From assembly GCA_016872215.1 (NCBI GenBank), contig VHAX01000009.1, positions 17,913 to 81,912 on the forward strand: a stretch of DNA of 64,000 nt. The letters run 5' to 3'. A program made the translations under genes and the position numbers. How positions within the stretch are numbered: position 1 is the stretch's first letter; each line of letters opens with the position of its first letter. The notes beneath the pieces are model-generated. The model made no database searches and was not told the DNA's origin. It saw only the letters and a program-made list of their open reading frames with translations. This document shows positions 27,755 to 37,440 of this stretch, piece after piece. The stretch is from Sphingomonadales bacterium. GTDB taxonomy: Bacteria > Bacteroidota > Bacteroidia > UBA7662.

Positions 27755-28456
27755 ATGCGCGCAAATCGGGTCATCATTGTTACGGGCGTGAGCAAAGGCA
27801 TTGGTTGTGCCACCGTGGAGTTATTGTGTAGCCTGGGTTATCGTGTTGCCGGATGGGGAAGAACCGCCCCCGACTTCGAACATACCTCATTTCGCTTTTT
27901 CTCCTGCGATGTGGCCGATTCCGCTCAGGTGAAGGCTGCGCTCGAACAGACCCTGAACCTATGGGGGTCGGCGGAAGTCTATGGACTCATCAACAATGCC
28001 GGCTTTGGTCTCTTCGGCCGCATAGAAGAGCTCCCGACCGACGACTGGTACCGGATGTTCAAAACTAACGTTCACGGGCTGATGCTGGCTACCCGCGCTG
28101 TAGTTCCCATTCTCAAACAGAATGGCTCGGGACACATCATCAACATCAGTTCCATCGCCGGATTGCAGGCATTGGCACAGGCAAGTGCTTATTGTGCCAC
28201 CAAATATGCTGTGCGTGGGTTTTCGCATTCTCTGTGTGCCGAACTCAGGGAATTTGGCATTAAGGTGAGCTGCGTATACCCTGGGTCGGTGGCCACTAAT
28301 TTTTTTGACCGCATTCCCGGGATCGAACCCAACGAGCATATGTTGCAACCGGAGGACGTGGCCAATTTGTTGTGCGAACTGCTGGAAACCTCCTCCAACT
28401 TTCTAACGGTTGATGTAGAAATCAGACCCCTAAAACCGGGAGGCGGGAGAAAATAG
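27755..28456 (+). CDS. Short-chain dehydrogenase/reductase
   Basis: A 233-residue classical SDR with cofactor motif TGVSKGIG (about 10-17), NNAGFG (about 86-91), catalytic serine in NISSIAGLQ and catalytic YCATK (about 148-152). The sequence CYPGSVATNFF follows the active site. It is close to sepiapterin-reductase or YdfG-like oxidoreductases, but the substrate is not predictable. It lies just downstream of the decayed exonuclease-ligase locus and appears intact. Confidence 0.9.
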   Translation: MRANRVIIVTGVSKGIGCATVELLCSLGYRVAGWGRTAPDFEHTSFRFFSCDVADSAQVKAALEQTLNLWGSAEVYGLINNAGFGLFGRIEELPTDDWYRMFKTNVHGLMLATRAVVPILKQNGSGHIINISSIAGLQALAQASAYCATKYAVRGFSHSLCAELREFGIKVSCVYPGSVATNFFDRIPGIEPNEHMLQPEDVANLLCELLETSSNFLTVDVEIRPLKPGGGRK

Positions 28457-28501
28457 GTAGATCCGAGTTCGGCTCTTCAACAGAAAAAAGCAGATCTGAG
28501 A

Positions 28502-29014
28502 TTATTTCCTTGGCGGCATCGGGCGGCCTGGGAATGGGTTTTGCGCCCCGGCCTTTAGGCTCGACAGCACTTCCCGATGAAATTTATGCTCTGCCTGCAG
28601 CAGCAAGGCTACTTTCGGCTCAGGCAACACCTCCCGAATGGCTCGGTAGCACTGCCGTTCGGTTTCCAATTCTTCCTGGCGTAGCCTGAAATACTCATCT
28701 AGCATTTTTACGGACTCCCCTGAATTGCTCTGCACCCCGTATCCACCGGCACGCGACTGCATTAACGCCTTCAGTTTTTGCTCTCTCAGCTCCGAATGCT
28801 TGTTGTAGACCGGCCAAAAGGCTTGAGCCTCGCGCTCGGTTAGCGACAATTCACGGGTGATGTAGGCCACTTTCAGGGCTTTTATGCGCTCTTGTCGCTC
28901 CTCCTTACCCATTTCCCTCATTTCATGTCCTATGGCTTTCTGGGCTTCAGTCCGTAAGGCGCCTAATGTGGAGAAAATCAATAAGAACAATAAATAAATA
29001 AATACTTTTTTCAT
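28502..29014 (-). CDS. Periplasmic Spy/CpxP-like protein of an ECF sigma cassette
   Basis: A 170-residue exported protein. A signal peptide (KKVFIYLLFLLIFSTLGALR, then TEAQ) precedes a helical, charged domain with the pattern VAYITRELSLTEREAQAFWP, which resembles the LTxxQ-type repeats of Spy/CpxP proteins. In Bacteroidota such proteins are often encoded beside ECF sigma factors and are thought to sense envelope state (inference). The C-terminus is proline- and arginine-rich (GRPMPPRK). Its ATG overlaps the stop of the preceding membrane protein (ATGA). Confidence 0.8.
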   Translation of the reverse strand: MKKVFIYLLFLLIFSTLGALRTEAQKAIGHEMREMGKEERQERIKALKVAYITRELSLTEREAQAFWPVYNKHSELREQKLKALMQSRAGGYGVQSNSGESVKMLDEYFRLRQEELETERQCYRAIREVLPEPKVALLLQAEHKFHREVLSSLKAGAQNPFPGRPMPPRK

Positions 29015-29487
29015 GGTGTATCTATAAATTCGGTTTCGGCTATCAAATCCAACTCATAATCGGAGGACCAGGAAGCAGCAGAACTCTGTTCCAAAAGTTC
29101 CGCCGCAACTTCCGATTCGATTATGGGCATACTATTCATTTCGGATGAGGTTAACCACTGTAGATCCGGTGACGGGGAGTGAGCCAGAAGATACTCTATC
29201 CGAACCGATTCGGGCAAGTCGACCAATGCTGCTTCAAGCGGAGCAGCGTTGCCATCTTCCGATATTCGAGCACCCCAATCACTCAACTGACCCCAGATCA
29301 GCAATGTAACTACAAACAAAAAGGCGAGACCACTCCATCTAAAACGCAAAAGTGGTGAGGGTTGCCGATTCGCATGAACATCCCGATGCAAACGGGTCAA
29401 AGTGCGCTCCGGCAGGTTTTCATAATAGCCGTAGGGCGCTGAAAACGAATCGTTTGGCGGGGGAAGAAGGTCGAACTTGAAGTCCAT
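29011..29487 (-). CDS. Single-pass membrane protein, probable anti-sigma factor
   Basis: A protein of about 158 residues with a cytoplasmic N-terminal half, one membrane segment at about 51-67 (WSGLAFLFVVTLLIWG) and an acidic outer part. I recognise no anti-sigma zinc motif. The role is inferred from position, between an ECF sigma gene and a periplasmic Spy-like gene, and from its topology. The start at 29487 is chosen because the frame upstream overlaps the sigma gene. The end overlaps the next start by four bases. Confidence 0.6.
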   Translation of the reverse strand: MDFKFDLLPPPNDSFSAPYGYYENLPERTLTRLHRDVHANRQPSPLLRFRWSGLAFLFVVTLLIWGQLSDWGARISEDGNAAPLEAALVDLPESVRIEYLLAHSPSPDLQWLTSSEMNSMPIIESEVAAELLEQSSAASWSSDYELDLIAETEFIDTP

Positions 29488-29524
29488 ACAACAAAGGATT
29501 AAGACAAAGTGTAATCTATTAGGT

Positions 29525-30100
29525 TTAATCGGAACTCTTAATTTGTTTTTGAATTTTCTGAACCGCATGGTGGTAGGATGCCTTGAGCGCCCCCACAGAA
29601 GTTCCGGTGATCCGCGACATGGTCTCATAATCGAGATCATCGTAATATTTCATATTGAACACGAGCCTTTGTTTGTCGGGCAACTTCAGCACGGCCGTCT
29701 GCAATACCAGGGATATTTCATCGCCATCAATCACATCCGTCCCAGCCTTCAACTGCCTGTTCAGTTCGGGTTCGATATCGTGAATCGACAAAAAGAACAC
29801 CCGACGCTTTTTTTTAAGATAACTCAGGCACTGGTTACTCGCAATCGTGTACAACCAGGTTTTCAATCGGGCCTCACCACGGAAATTTCCCAAATTTTGC
29901 CAGGCTTTAATGAAGGTGACCTGCAGTAGGTCATCAGCCGCGTCGTGGTCTACCACCATTCGCCGGATGTGTTTGTAGAGTATCTGCTGATAGGTGCGCA
30001 TCATCAACCGCAAAGCCGAATCACCCTCGCCTGCCCCGAATAGTCGGATGATTTCCAGCTCCACCGGGTCTTGTACCGGAGTTGATTCGCCTTTATTCAT
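29525..30100 (-). CDS. ECF-type RNA polymerase sigma factor
   Basis: A protein of about 191 residues with region 2 (HDAADDLLQVTFIKAWQNLG and ARLKTWLYTIASNQCLSYL) and region 4 (LPDKQRLVFNMKYYDDLDYE, then MSRITGTSVGALKASYHHAV). These bind the -10 and -35 elements of target promoters. ATG at 30100 is used; a longer frame starts at 30169 without support. It heads a three-gene cassette with a membrane protein and a periplasmic protein. It belongs to the SigE-like group common in Bacteroidota, but its regulon is unknown. Confidence 0.93.
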   Translation of the reverse strand: MNKGESTPVQDPVELEIIRLFGAGEGDSALRLMMRTYQQILYKHIRRMVVDHDAADDLLQVTFIKAWQNLGNFRGEARLKTWLYTIASNQCLSYLKKKRRVFFLSIHDIEPELNRQLKAGTDVIDGDEISLVLQTAVLKLPDKQRLVFNMKYYDDLDYETMSRITGTSVGALKASYHHAVQKIQKQIKSSD

Positions 30101-30206
30101 AGCCCGGCTTTGGACGCGCCCGAAGGTTGTAGGTTTACTCCCCAGAGCAAAAAAATGAGAATCGATCACCCGAACGTCACGTGCATACCAATCCGGAGGG
30201 TCGCAA

Positions 30207-31193
30207 TCAGAACTTTGCCAAATACATCACTTCTTTTACCGCCTTTATGACTTTTTCCACTGAGGGTAGATAAGCTTGCACGAGGGGAAGGGTATAGGGC
30301 ATCGGAACATCCGCTCCGTTTACACGCAAAACGGGTGCATCCAAGTAATCAAACGCATCTCTCTGGACTCGATATGCGATTTCTGAAGAAACCGAGGCAA
30401 ACGGCCAGCTCTCATCCACCACAACCAGTCGATTGGTTTTGCGGATACTGTCGAGGATGGTCTGGTGGTCGAGTGGACGAATACTGCGTAGGTCAATGAC
30501 CTCCGCGGAAATGCCCTCCGCCTCCAGTAAATGGGCTGCTTCCATCACCAACTTCATCATTTTATTGTACGAGACCAGTGTGACGTCCGTTCCGGAACGC
30601 TTCAAGTCGGCCTTTCCAATGGGAATGAGGTACTCACCCTCGGGCACCTCGCCTTTATCGCCATACATCTGCTCCGACTCCATGAAAATGACAGGGTCAT
30701 TGTCGCGTATAGCGGATTTCAGCAATCCCTTGGCATCATATGGATTGGATGGGGAAACCACTTTGAGCCCGGGCACCTGCGCATACCAGCTTTCGAAGAC
30801 CTGCGAGTGTTGAGCAGCCAACGTGCCTGCCGAACCAGAAGGACCTCTGAACACGATGGGCACCCCATATTGTCCGCCCGACATACTCAGCATCTTTGCG
30901 GCTGAATTAATGACCTGGTCGATGGCCACCAGTGAAAAGTTGAAGGTCATAAACTCCACGATCGGACGAAGGCCATTCATAGCCGCACCTACGCCGATGC
31001 CCGCAAACCCGAGTTCGGCAATCGGCGTATCGATCACACGCTTGGCCCCGAATTCATCGAGCATACCCTGACTCACCTTATAAGCTCCGTTGTAGAGTGC
31101 AACCTCTTCACCCATCAGGAACACCGAATCATCGCGGCGCATCTCCTCCTGCATAGCCTCACGCAGCGCCTCACGCATCTGAATTTCTCTCAT
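30207..31193 (-). CDS. pdhB: Pyruvate dehydrogenase E1 component, beta subunit
   Basis: A protein of about 328 residues, the thiamine-diphosphate-dependent E1 beta subunit that with E1 alpha decarboxylates pyruvate. The N-terminus is MREIQMREALREAMQEEMRR with conserved FLMGEEVALYNGAYKVS and DTPIAELGFAGIGVGAA. The phrase FRGPSGSAGTLAAQHSQ and the C-terminal domain motif VVVDESWPF follow. ATG at 31193 is preferred to a codon at 31220. The alpha subunit and E2 are not in the window. It diverges from rmlA. Confidence 0.95.
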   Translation of the reverse strand: MREIQMREALREAMQEEMRRDDSVFLMGEEVALYNGAYKVSQGMLDEFGAKRVIDTPIAELGFAGIGVGAAMNGLRPIVEFMTFNFSLVAIDQVINSAAKMLSMSGGQYGVPIVFRGPSGSAGTLAAQHSQVFESWYAQVPGLKVVSPSNPYDAKGLLKSAIRDNDPVIFMESEQMYGDKGEVPEGEYLIPIGKADLKRSGTDVTLVSYNKMMKLVMEAAHLLEAEGISAEVIDLRSIRPLDHQTILDSIRKTNRLVVVDESWPFASVSSEIAYRVQRDAFDYLDAPVLRVNGADVPMPYTLPLVQAYLPSVEKVIKAVKEVMYLAKF

Positions 31194-31257
31194 GGTCTGA
31201 ACTTCAATTTTCGGCTGCAAAGATATAAGGCCGGGAGATAATGAGGAACATATTGGC

Positions 31258-31265
31258 TATTTTTG
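31258..31265 (+). promoter_or_regulatory. -7 box upstream of rmlA
   Basis: TATTTTTG fits TAnnTTTG and lies 13 bp before the ATG at 31279, so the predicted leader is only about 10 bases. No TTG is seen at the -33 position. Confidence 0.45.
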
Positions 31266-31278
31266 TGCATTCCGTATT

Positions 31279-32139
31279 ATGAAAGGTATTGTTTTGGCCG
31301 GAGGCTCCGGCACTCGTCTGCATCCCCTGACCCTCGCCATGAGTAAACAACTTATGCCGGTATACGACAAACCTATGATCTACTACCCTCTTTCGGTACT
31401 TATGATGGCTGGAATACGGGAAATACAGATCATTTCTACCCCCCACGACCTACCCCATTTCGAGCGCCTGCTCGGCGATGGTGAACGTCTGGGCTGCCGT
31501 TTCGCATATCGGGTACAAGAGGTGCCCAACGGACTGGCCCAGGCTTTTGTGATTGGTGCCGATTTTATTGATGGTGACAAGTCAGCTCTAGTTTTGGGTG
31601 ATAACATTTTCTACGGATCAAGGATGGGCCGCCTCCTACAGGAAAACAATAACCCCGACGGGGCAGTGGTCTTCGCCTACCATGTGTCTGACCCTGAGCG
31701 TTATGGGGTGGTGGAATTCGACCCACAGATGCGCGCCCTCAGCATTGAAGAAAAACCCAAGCAACCCAAATCCAATTATGCCGTTCCGGGCCTCTATTTC
31801 TACGACCAACAGGTGGTGGAAATTGCCAAAAACCTACGCCCCTCCCCCCGTGGCGAATACGAAATTACCGATGTAAACCGCGCCTATCTGGAGGCGGGAC
31901 AGCTGAAAGTGGGGATGCTGGACCGTGGAACGGCCTGGCTCGATACCGGCACCTTCGCCTCACTCATGCAGGCCGGCCAGTTTGTGCAAGTCATCGAGGA
32001 GCGGCAGGGACTCAAAATCGGATGCATAGAAGAAATCGCTTACAACATGGGCTACATCGATGCTGCACAGCTTGAATCGCTTGCCCAGCCCCTGGTTAAA
32101 AGTGGATACGGACAGTACCTCCTCAACATGATAAAGTGA
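31279..32139 (+). CDS. rmlA: Glucose-1-phosphate thymidylyltransferase
   Basis: This 286-residue nucleotidyltransferase makes dTDP-glucose from dTTP and glucose-1-phosphate for dTDP-sugar synthesis. The start [20 protein letters not shown] carries the nucleotide-binding loop. [48 protein letters not shown] and [11 protein letters not shown] follow in the normal order. Length is normal. rmlB, rmlC and rmlD are not adjacent; a UDP-glucose epimerase follows 33 bp later. Confidence 0.95.
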   Translation: MKGIVLAGGSGTRLHPLTLAMSKQLMPVYDKPMIYYPLSVLMMAGIREIQIISTPHDLPHFERLLGDGERLGCRFAYRVQEVPNGLAQAFVIGADFIDGDKSALVLGDNIFYGSRMGRLLQENNNPDGAVVFAYHVSDPERYGVVEFDPQMRALSIEEKPKQPKSNYAVPGLYFYDQQVVEIAKNLRPSPRGEYEITDVNRAYLEAGQLKVGMLDRGTAWLDTGTFASLMQAGQFVQVIEERQGLKIGCIEEIAYNMGYIDAAQLESLAQPLVKSGYGQYLLNMIK

Positions 32140-32172
32140 TTTCACTTATCAATACGTAACACTAAATTTACT

Positions 32173-33210
32173 ATGGGCAGAATATTGGTGACTGGCGGAT
32201 CCGGATACATCGGGTCGCATACGGTGGTGGCTCTACTGGAAGCTGGCTATGAGGTGGTTAGCATCGACGACCATTCCCGGTCGCACGACTTCATCATGGA
32301 TCGGATCAAACAGATTACCGGCACAGAGGTGGTGAACCACCGCATCAATCTAGTGGATCGGGCCACTTTGGAGGATTTTTTCTGCAATGAACACACGGGG
32401 ATCACGGGGGTCATTCATTTCGCAGCCTACAAGGCAGTCGGTGAATCGGTCGCCAATCCCCTCCTCTATTTCGAAAACAACCTCGTGGGGCAGATCAACC
32501 TGATGCGCTGTGTAGATCAATACAACATCCCGCATTTTGTGTTTTCATCGAGTTGCACCGTATACGGCAACCCCGAATCGCTGCCCGTTACCGAAAGCAG
32601 TCCACTCCTCGAGCCTGAATCGCCCTATGGCCGTACCAAGTTGATTGGAGAAGCCTTCTTGCGCGATTGGGTACTGGTATGCCCTACCCGAGTGGCGGCG
32701 CTCAGATATTTCAATCCGGTGGGTGCACACCCCTCGGCCCTGATTGGTGAGTTTAGTCGCGGTGTACCCGAAAATCTCCTGCCATACATCACCCAGACAG
32801 CAGCGGGCATACGGGAACGCCTCACGATCTATGGTCGCGACTACCCAACCCGCGATGGCACCTGTGTACGCGATTACCTGCATGTATGTGATGTGGCTCT
32901 GGCACACGTCGCAGCCTTAAAGCACCTGGAACGGCACACGGATGCCCCCCCTTTCGATGTTTTTAATTTGGGGAGCGGGGTCGGGCAAACCGTTTTGGAG
33001 ATGGTGCAGGCCTTCGAAGAAGTGACCGGTACCCCTTTGACCTACACCTTCGGCGAACGCAGAACGGGCGATGTGGTGGCGGTGTATGCCGACAACCGAA
33101 AAGCACGGGAACAATTGGGTTGGTCGACCCTTTATTCACTTCAAGATATGCTCCGCACAGCCTGGGCCTGGGAGCAGGCTTTATCGCAATCCCACAACAC
33201 CCGTCAATAA
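32173..33210 (+). CDS. galE: UDP-glucose 4-epimerase
   Basis: This 345-residue extended SDR interconverts UDP-glucose and UDP-galactose. The NAD-binding motif VTGGSGYIGSHTVVALLEAG (residues 6-25) is complete. FAAYKAVGESV, SSSCTVYG, the catalytic YGRTK and RDYLHVCDVALAH are present, and the C-terminal region GRRTGDVVAVYAD is typical. It may feed surface polysaccharide synthesis together with rmlA. Confidence 0.95.
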   Translation: MGRILVTGGSGYIGSHTVVALLEAGYEVVSIDDHSRSHDFIMDRIKQITGTEVVNHRINLVDRATLEDFFCNEHTGITGVIHFAAYKAVGESVANPLLYFENNLVGQINLMRCVDQYNIPHFVFSSSCTVYGNPESLPVTESSPLLEPESPYGRTKLIGEAFLRDWVLVCPTRVAALRYFNPVGAHPSALIGEFSRGVPENLLPYITQTAAGIRERLTIYGRDYPTRDGTCVRDYLHVCDVALAHVAALKHLERHTDAPPFDVFNLGSGVGQTVLEMVQAFEEVTGTPLTYTFGERRTGDVVAVYADNRKAREQLGWSTLYSLQDMLRTAWAWEQALSQSHNTRQ

Positions 33211-33222
33211 GCTCGTAAACCC

Positions 33223-33230
33223 TATTTTTG
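33223..33230 (+). promoter_or_regulatory. -7 box immediately before glyA
   Basis: TATTTTTG ends only 4 bp before the ATG of glyA. If used, transcription would begin at or next to the A of the ATG, giving an mRNA without leader. No convincing -33 element is seen. Confidence 0.4.
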
Positions 33231-33234
33231 TCCC

Positions 33235-34506
33235 ATGCGCGATACCCTACTCTTTGACCTGATCGAACAGGAACACGACCGACAAAAACGCGGGGTTGAA
33301 CTGATCGCTTCCGAGAACTTCGTGAGTGAACAAGTACGTGAGGCCGCGGGCTCCGTCCTCACCCATAAATACGCAGAAGGATTGCCCGGCCGACGCTATT
33401 ATGGGGGATGCGAGGTGGTGGATGAGGTGGAACGTCTGGCGATTAGCCGATTGTGTCAGCTGTTCGGCGCCGAATGGGCGAACGTACAACCCCATTCCGG
33501 TGCTCAGGCCAATGCGGCAATCATGCTTGCCACTTTGGAGCCCGGTGATGCAATCCTCGGCTTCGATTTGAGCCATGGCGGCCACCTGACCCACGGGTCG
33601 GCTGTCAATTACAGCGGTAAATTGTATCGCCCCCACTTTTACGGGGTGAATCAGGAAACGGGGAGAATCAACTACGATCGGGTGGCCGAAAAGGCACGCG
33701 AGGCGCAACCAAAACTCATCATTTGCGGTGCCTCTGCCTATAGTCGCGATTGGGACTACCCTCGCCTTCGTGCGATTGCTGATGAAGTTGGGGCACTCCT
33801 GCTCGCCGACATCTCCCATCCATCGGGGCTCATAGCCACAGGACTGCTCAACAACCCCATGATGCACTGCCATATCGTGAGCAGTACAACCCATAAAACT
33901 CTGCGGGGACCACGGGGCGGAATCATTATGATGGGCGCCGATATGCCCAACCCCATGGGAATCACCAGTCCAAAAGGTGATGTTCGTCAACTCTCGGCCC
34001 TTCTCGATCTTGGGGTTTTCCCGGGCACGCAGGGTGGGCCCCTTGAGCACATCATCGCGGCCAAGGCCGTGGCCTTCGGCGAGGCCCTTCAACCCTCATT
34101 CACAGAATATACCCGTCGTGTGCGCGACAATGCTCAGGCGATGGCGGTTGCCTTCACGGCATTGGGGTATGATATTGTGTCGGGGGGCACCGACAACCAC
34201 CTGATGCTGATCGATCTGCGCAACAAAGGTGTTACCGGCAAGCTGGCTGAAAAAGCTTTGGTGAAGGCCGAGATCACCCTCAATAAAAATATGGTGCCCT
34301 ACGACAACCAGTCACCCATAATCACCAGTGGCATTCGGGTAGGCACACCCGCAATCACGACACGAGGATTGGGTACCGCCGATATGGTCCAGATTGTGGA
34401 ATGGATTGATTCCGTGCTCAAAGACCCGGAAAATGAGGTACATCTGGCCAGAATCGGGAAGGAAGTGCATCAAAAAATGAATCATCTCCCGCTTTTTGCT
34501 TCTTGA
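33235..34506 (+). CDS. glyA: Serine hydroxymethyltransferase
   Basis: This 423-residue PLP enzyme converts serine and tetrahydrofolate to glycine and 5,10-methylene-tetrahydrofolate. [15 protein letters not shown] and [20 protein letters not shown] are present. The PLP lysine is in [14 protein letters not shown]. The segment [15 protein letters not shown] has SHPSG where many bacteria have AHFAG, a variant I regard as usual in Bacteroidota. [10 protein letters not shown] marks the C-terminal domain. A promoter-like box lies 4 bp upstream. Confidence 0.97.
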   Translation: MRDTLLFDLIEQEHDRQKRGVELIASENFVSEQVREAAGSVLTHKYAEGLPGRRYYGGCEVVDEVERLAISRLCQLFGAEWANVQPHSGAQANAAIMLATLEPGDAILGFDLSHGGHLTHGSAVNYSGKLYRPHFYGVNQETGRINYDRVAEKAREAQPKLIICGASAYSRDWDYPRLRAIADEVGALLLADISHPSGLIATGLLNNPMMHCHIVSSTTHKTLRGPRGGIIMMGADMPNPMGITSPKGDVRQLSALLDLGVFPGTQGGPLEHIIAAKAVAFGEALQPSFTEYTRRVRDNAQAMAVAFTALGYDIVSGGTDNHLMLIDLRNKGVTGKLAEKALVKAEITLNKNMVPYDNQSPIITSGIRVGTPAITTRGLGTADMVQIVEWIDSVLKDPENEVHLARIGKEVHQKMNHLPLFAS

Positions 34507-34540
34507 TCCCACGAAGTTATTTTAAAAAGAGTTATTAAAC

Positions 34541-35299
34541 ATGAATAGACTCAAATTGGAAGGTCAGGTTGCCCTGATTACGGGTGCCACCCGGGGTATT
34601 GGTCGCGGCATTGCCCTACGTTTCGCAGCAGAGGGAGCTCATGTGGCTTTCACGTATATGCAATCTGCCGATAAGGCGCTTGCCCTTGAGGAAGAAATGC
34701 GCTCAATGGGCGTTCAATGCAAGGGTTATTGTTCGGATGCGGGCGACCATGCGGCCGCTGAGGTCTTGGTGAACTCGGTGCTCAGTGATTTTGGTGACCT
34801 CCATATTTTGGTGAACAACGCCGGAATCACACGCGACGGCTTATTGCTGCGCATGAGCGAAGCCCAATGGGATGAAGTAATACATACCAATTTAAAATCG
34901 GTGTATAATATAACCCGCTTCGTATCCAGACACATGATGAAGCAGCGGCGGGGCTCTTTGATCAACATGACCTCCGTAGTTGGGCGCAACGGAAATGCGG
35001 GGCAGGCGAACTACGCCGCATCCAAGGCGGGGGTTATTGGCTTTACCCAGAGCATTGCCCGCGAATTGGGCGCACGTAACATTCGTTGCAACGCTGTAGC
35101 CCCGGGTTTTATCGAAACCGAGATGACTGGTATCCTCGACGAGACGACCATCGACATATGGAAAAAGTCGATTCCATTGGGCCGACCCGGAAGTGTGGCG
35201 GATGTAGCAGCCCTTTGCGTTTTTCTAGCTTCCGACGATAGTGCCTACATTACAGGGCAGGTCATTAATGTGTGTGGAGGGTTGCAGACACATGGATAG
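34541..35299 (+). CDS. fabG: 3-oxoacyl-ACP reductase
   Basis: This 252-residue SDR reduces beta-ketoacyl-ACP with NADPH in fatty-acid elongation. TGATRGIGRGIALRFAAEGA is the cofactor loop. NNAGITRDGLLLRM, NMTSVVGRNGNAGQANYAAS with catalytic YAASK, and APGFIETEMT are all FabG-like. No acpP or fabF is adjacent, so a specialised SDR cannot be ruled out, but the sequence phrases favour FabG. Confidence 0.9.
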   Translation: MNRLKLEGQVALITGATRGIGRGIALRFAAEGAHVAFTYMQSADKALALEEEMRSMGVQCKGYCSDAGDHAAAEVLVNSVLSDFGDLHILVNNAGITRDGLLLRMSEAQWDEVIHTNLKSVYNITRFVSRHMMKQRRGSLINMTSVVGRNGNAGQANYAASKAGVIGFTQSIARELGARNIRCNAVAPGFIETEMTGILDETTIDIWKKSIPLGRPGSVADVAALCVFLASDDSAYITGQVINVCGGLQTHG

Positions 35300-35340
35300 A
35301 CCAGCGGTTTTTTCTACCATATGGTCTTTGATTTTTCAAT

Positions 35341-37440
35341 ATGCCTGAGTTTCTAACGAATTACTCACCTTTGTGGCTTTTGTTAGCCCCTTTGAGTGGG
35401 GTTTTGTTTGCGTGGCTATTTTATAGAGACACCCGTAACAAACTCAGTCGGGCCTGGTATCTCTATCCGTTGGTCATTTTCAGGGGGATCGTGGTTACCA
35501 TCCTCGTCTTGATGTTGCTGAACCCATTTCTGAAGACCCAGCGCAAAAGGGTGGATCGCCCTTTGCTGGTGGTGGCCATCGACCAGAGCCGATCGATGCT
35601 GTTTCACACCGACAGCCTCCAACAGGTAAAGCGCTTACAAAACTGGCTTGCTGAGGCCAAAAATCGATTGGAAGGAGATTTTGATCTTAGGATCATGGGT
35701 TTCGGGGATGAGGCGGGGGACAGCATCCGATGGCGATTCGACCAACAAGCAACTGATTTCTCCCGCTTGTTTCAGCGCATAGAGGATCGTTATGCGGGTC
35801 AACGACTGGCGGCCATTCTCCTGGCCAGCGATGGCATATACAACCAGGGGGCCGAACCCCTTTCCCAATCGTCGCGTTTAAATGTGTCCCTCTATTGCTT
35901 CGGATTGGGCGATACCCATCAACCCCGTGACTTGAGCATTATGGACCTCCGGGTGAACCGCACCTCCTTTGTGGGAACCGAATTTCCGATATCTGTCGAC
36001 CTGCAAGCTTCGCTGATGCAGGGGGCAGAGGCAGAGGTTTCGCTGGAAAAAGTCGAGGCTGGAAAGGGTATACTCATCGACAAAAGGTCATTTAATATCA
36101 ACTCAGGCCGCTATTTTGAAAATGTACTTTTTACCGCTCCGTCCGGTCAGGCTGGTATGCACCGCTACCGCATTCGTGCTGTTGCCAAGGGGGGTGATGA
36201 GCTATCTGCCAACGATGTGCGCGAGTTCTTCGTAGAGGTCGTGGATGCGCGCACCTCAATCCTATTGCTCGGGCATGGTGCTCACCCTGACATGGGATGC
36301 ATTCGGGAGGCGCTCGAAAAATCGCCCCTTTTTGAAGTCAACACCGCCTATTCCTTCGATCAGCCCCAAATCAAAGCGGGTACGGAAGCGGTCATTGTGC
36401 ACCAGCTTCCCTCATCATCGTCAGGCAGCGCGGCCTGGATGAAACAAATTGAAGGCTCGGGACTACCGGTTTGGTTTATCGCGGGGGCTTACAGCAACAT
36501 ATCCCTACTCAATAGTGCACAGGCACTTGTGCGGATCACCACACAACGTGGAGGAGTGAACAGTGTTCTGCCCTCAGTGATACCCGATTTTGCGCTGTTT
36601 ACCCTCGAAGATGAATTGAAAAAGGCCATCGTTGGCATGCCCCCTCTGGAGGTGCCATTTGGAACTTATTCCAAGGGCCCGGCTGCGGTGTCCCTCCTGA
36701 ATCAGAAAGTAGGGTCTATGTCGACCGACATGCCATTGTGGGCGCTCGCCCCGAATGCTCGTCCACGCCAGGCCTTCCTTCTCGGAGAGGGTATCTGGCG
36801 TTGGCGTTTGGCGCAGGCTGAGAAGCTAAGCGAAATGGATGCATTGGGGGAGTTGGTGCGCCGCACTACCCAGTTTTTATCAGTGAAACCCGACGATCGC
36901 CCGTTTCAACTGCGTACGATACAGAGGCTCTTTCGCGAACAGGACGATGTGGTTTTTGAAGGGGTGTTGTACAACAAAAACCGCGAGCAGGTGAATGAGT
37001 CTGATGTGCAGGTGAACTTGATCAGTGAGGAGGGACAACAGTATTCCTATATGATGGGAAAAAGTGGGAAAGGCTATCGTCTGAATGTGGGTGGACTGGC
37101 AGCGGGTAATTACCGCTACAGGGGCACAGCTTCGCTTGCCGGTGAGCGTTTCGAAGCGGAGGGAGCATTTGCAGTGGAGCGAGTCAACCTCGAGCAAACC
37201 CGAACAGCGGCCGATCACGAATTTCTCTCGCAACTTTCGGCTAAAAGCGGCGGACGATTCGTGGCGGGCGGTGACGGAATGTCTTTGTTTAATGACCTGA
37301 GAAAGGATGTTTCTTCTACCGCCGTGACCTATCTGGAGCGCACGCTAAGCGAATTGATCAGCCTAGAAATACTCCTGATTCTTTTAGGGTTGTTCCTATC
37401 CGCAGAGTGGATGCTGCGTCGCTATGCAGGTATTTATTGA
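35341..37440 (+). CDS. Large membrane protein with vWA-like domain
   Basis: A 699-residue protein with two N-terminal membrane segments (about 9-28 and 43-62), a vWA-like domain beginning LLVVAIDQSRSM (MIDAS-type DxSxS at D81-S85), a long beta-rich outer part, and one C-terminal segment (about 674-691, LEILLILLGLFLSAEWML). It resembles Bacteroidota proteins annotated as vWA-domain membrane proteins of unknown role, sometimes linked to MoxR/BatA systems, though no such genes are adjacent. The function is not known. Confidence 0.8.
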   Translation: MPEFLTNYSPLWLLLAPLSGVLFAWLFYRDTRNKLSRAWYLYPLVIFRGIVVTILVLMLLNPFLKTQRKRVDRPLLVVAIDQSRSMLFHTDSLQQVKRLQNWLAEAKNRLEGDFDLRIMGFGDEAGDSIRWRFDQQATDFSRLFQRIEDRYAGQRLAAILLASDGIYNQGAEPLSQSSRLNVSLYCFGLGDTHQPRDLSIMDLRVNRTSFVGTEFPISVDLQASLMQGAEAEVSLEKVEAGKGILIDKRSFNINSGRYFENVLFTAPSGQAGMHRYRIRAVAKGGDELSANDVREFFVEVVDARTSILLLGHGAHPDMGCIREALEKSPLFEVNTAYSFDQPQIKAGTEAVIVHQLPSSSSGSAAWMKQIEGSGLPVWFIAGAYSNISLLNSAQALVRITTQRGGVNSVLPSVIPDFALFTLEDELKKAIVGMPPLEVPFGTYSKGPAAVSLLNQKVGSMSTDMPLWALAPNARPRQAFLLGEGIWRWRLAQAEKLSEMDALGELVRRTTQFLSVKPDDRPFQLRTIQRLFREQDDVVFEGVLYNKNREQVNESDVQVNLISEEGQQYSYMMGKSGKGYRLNVGGLAAGNYRYRGTASLAGERFEAEGAFAVERVNLEQTRTAADHEFLSQLSAKSGGRFVAGGDGMSLFNDLRKDVSSTAVTYLERTLSELISLEILLILLGLFLSAEWMLRRYAGIY

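Noticed and set aside
33247..34092. Minus-strand open frame of 281 codons opposite glyA
   Set aside because: It lies fully inside serine hydroxymethyltransferase on the other strand and shows no family motif.
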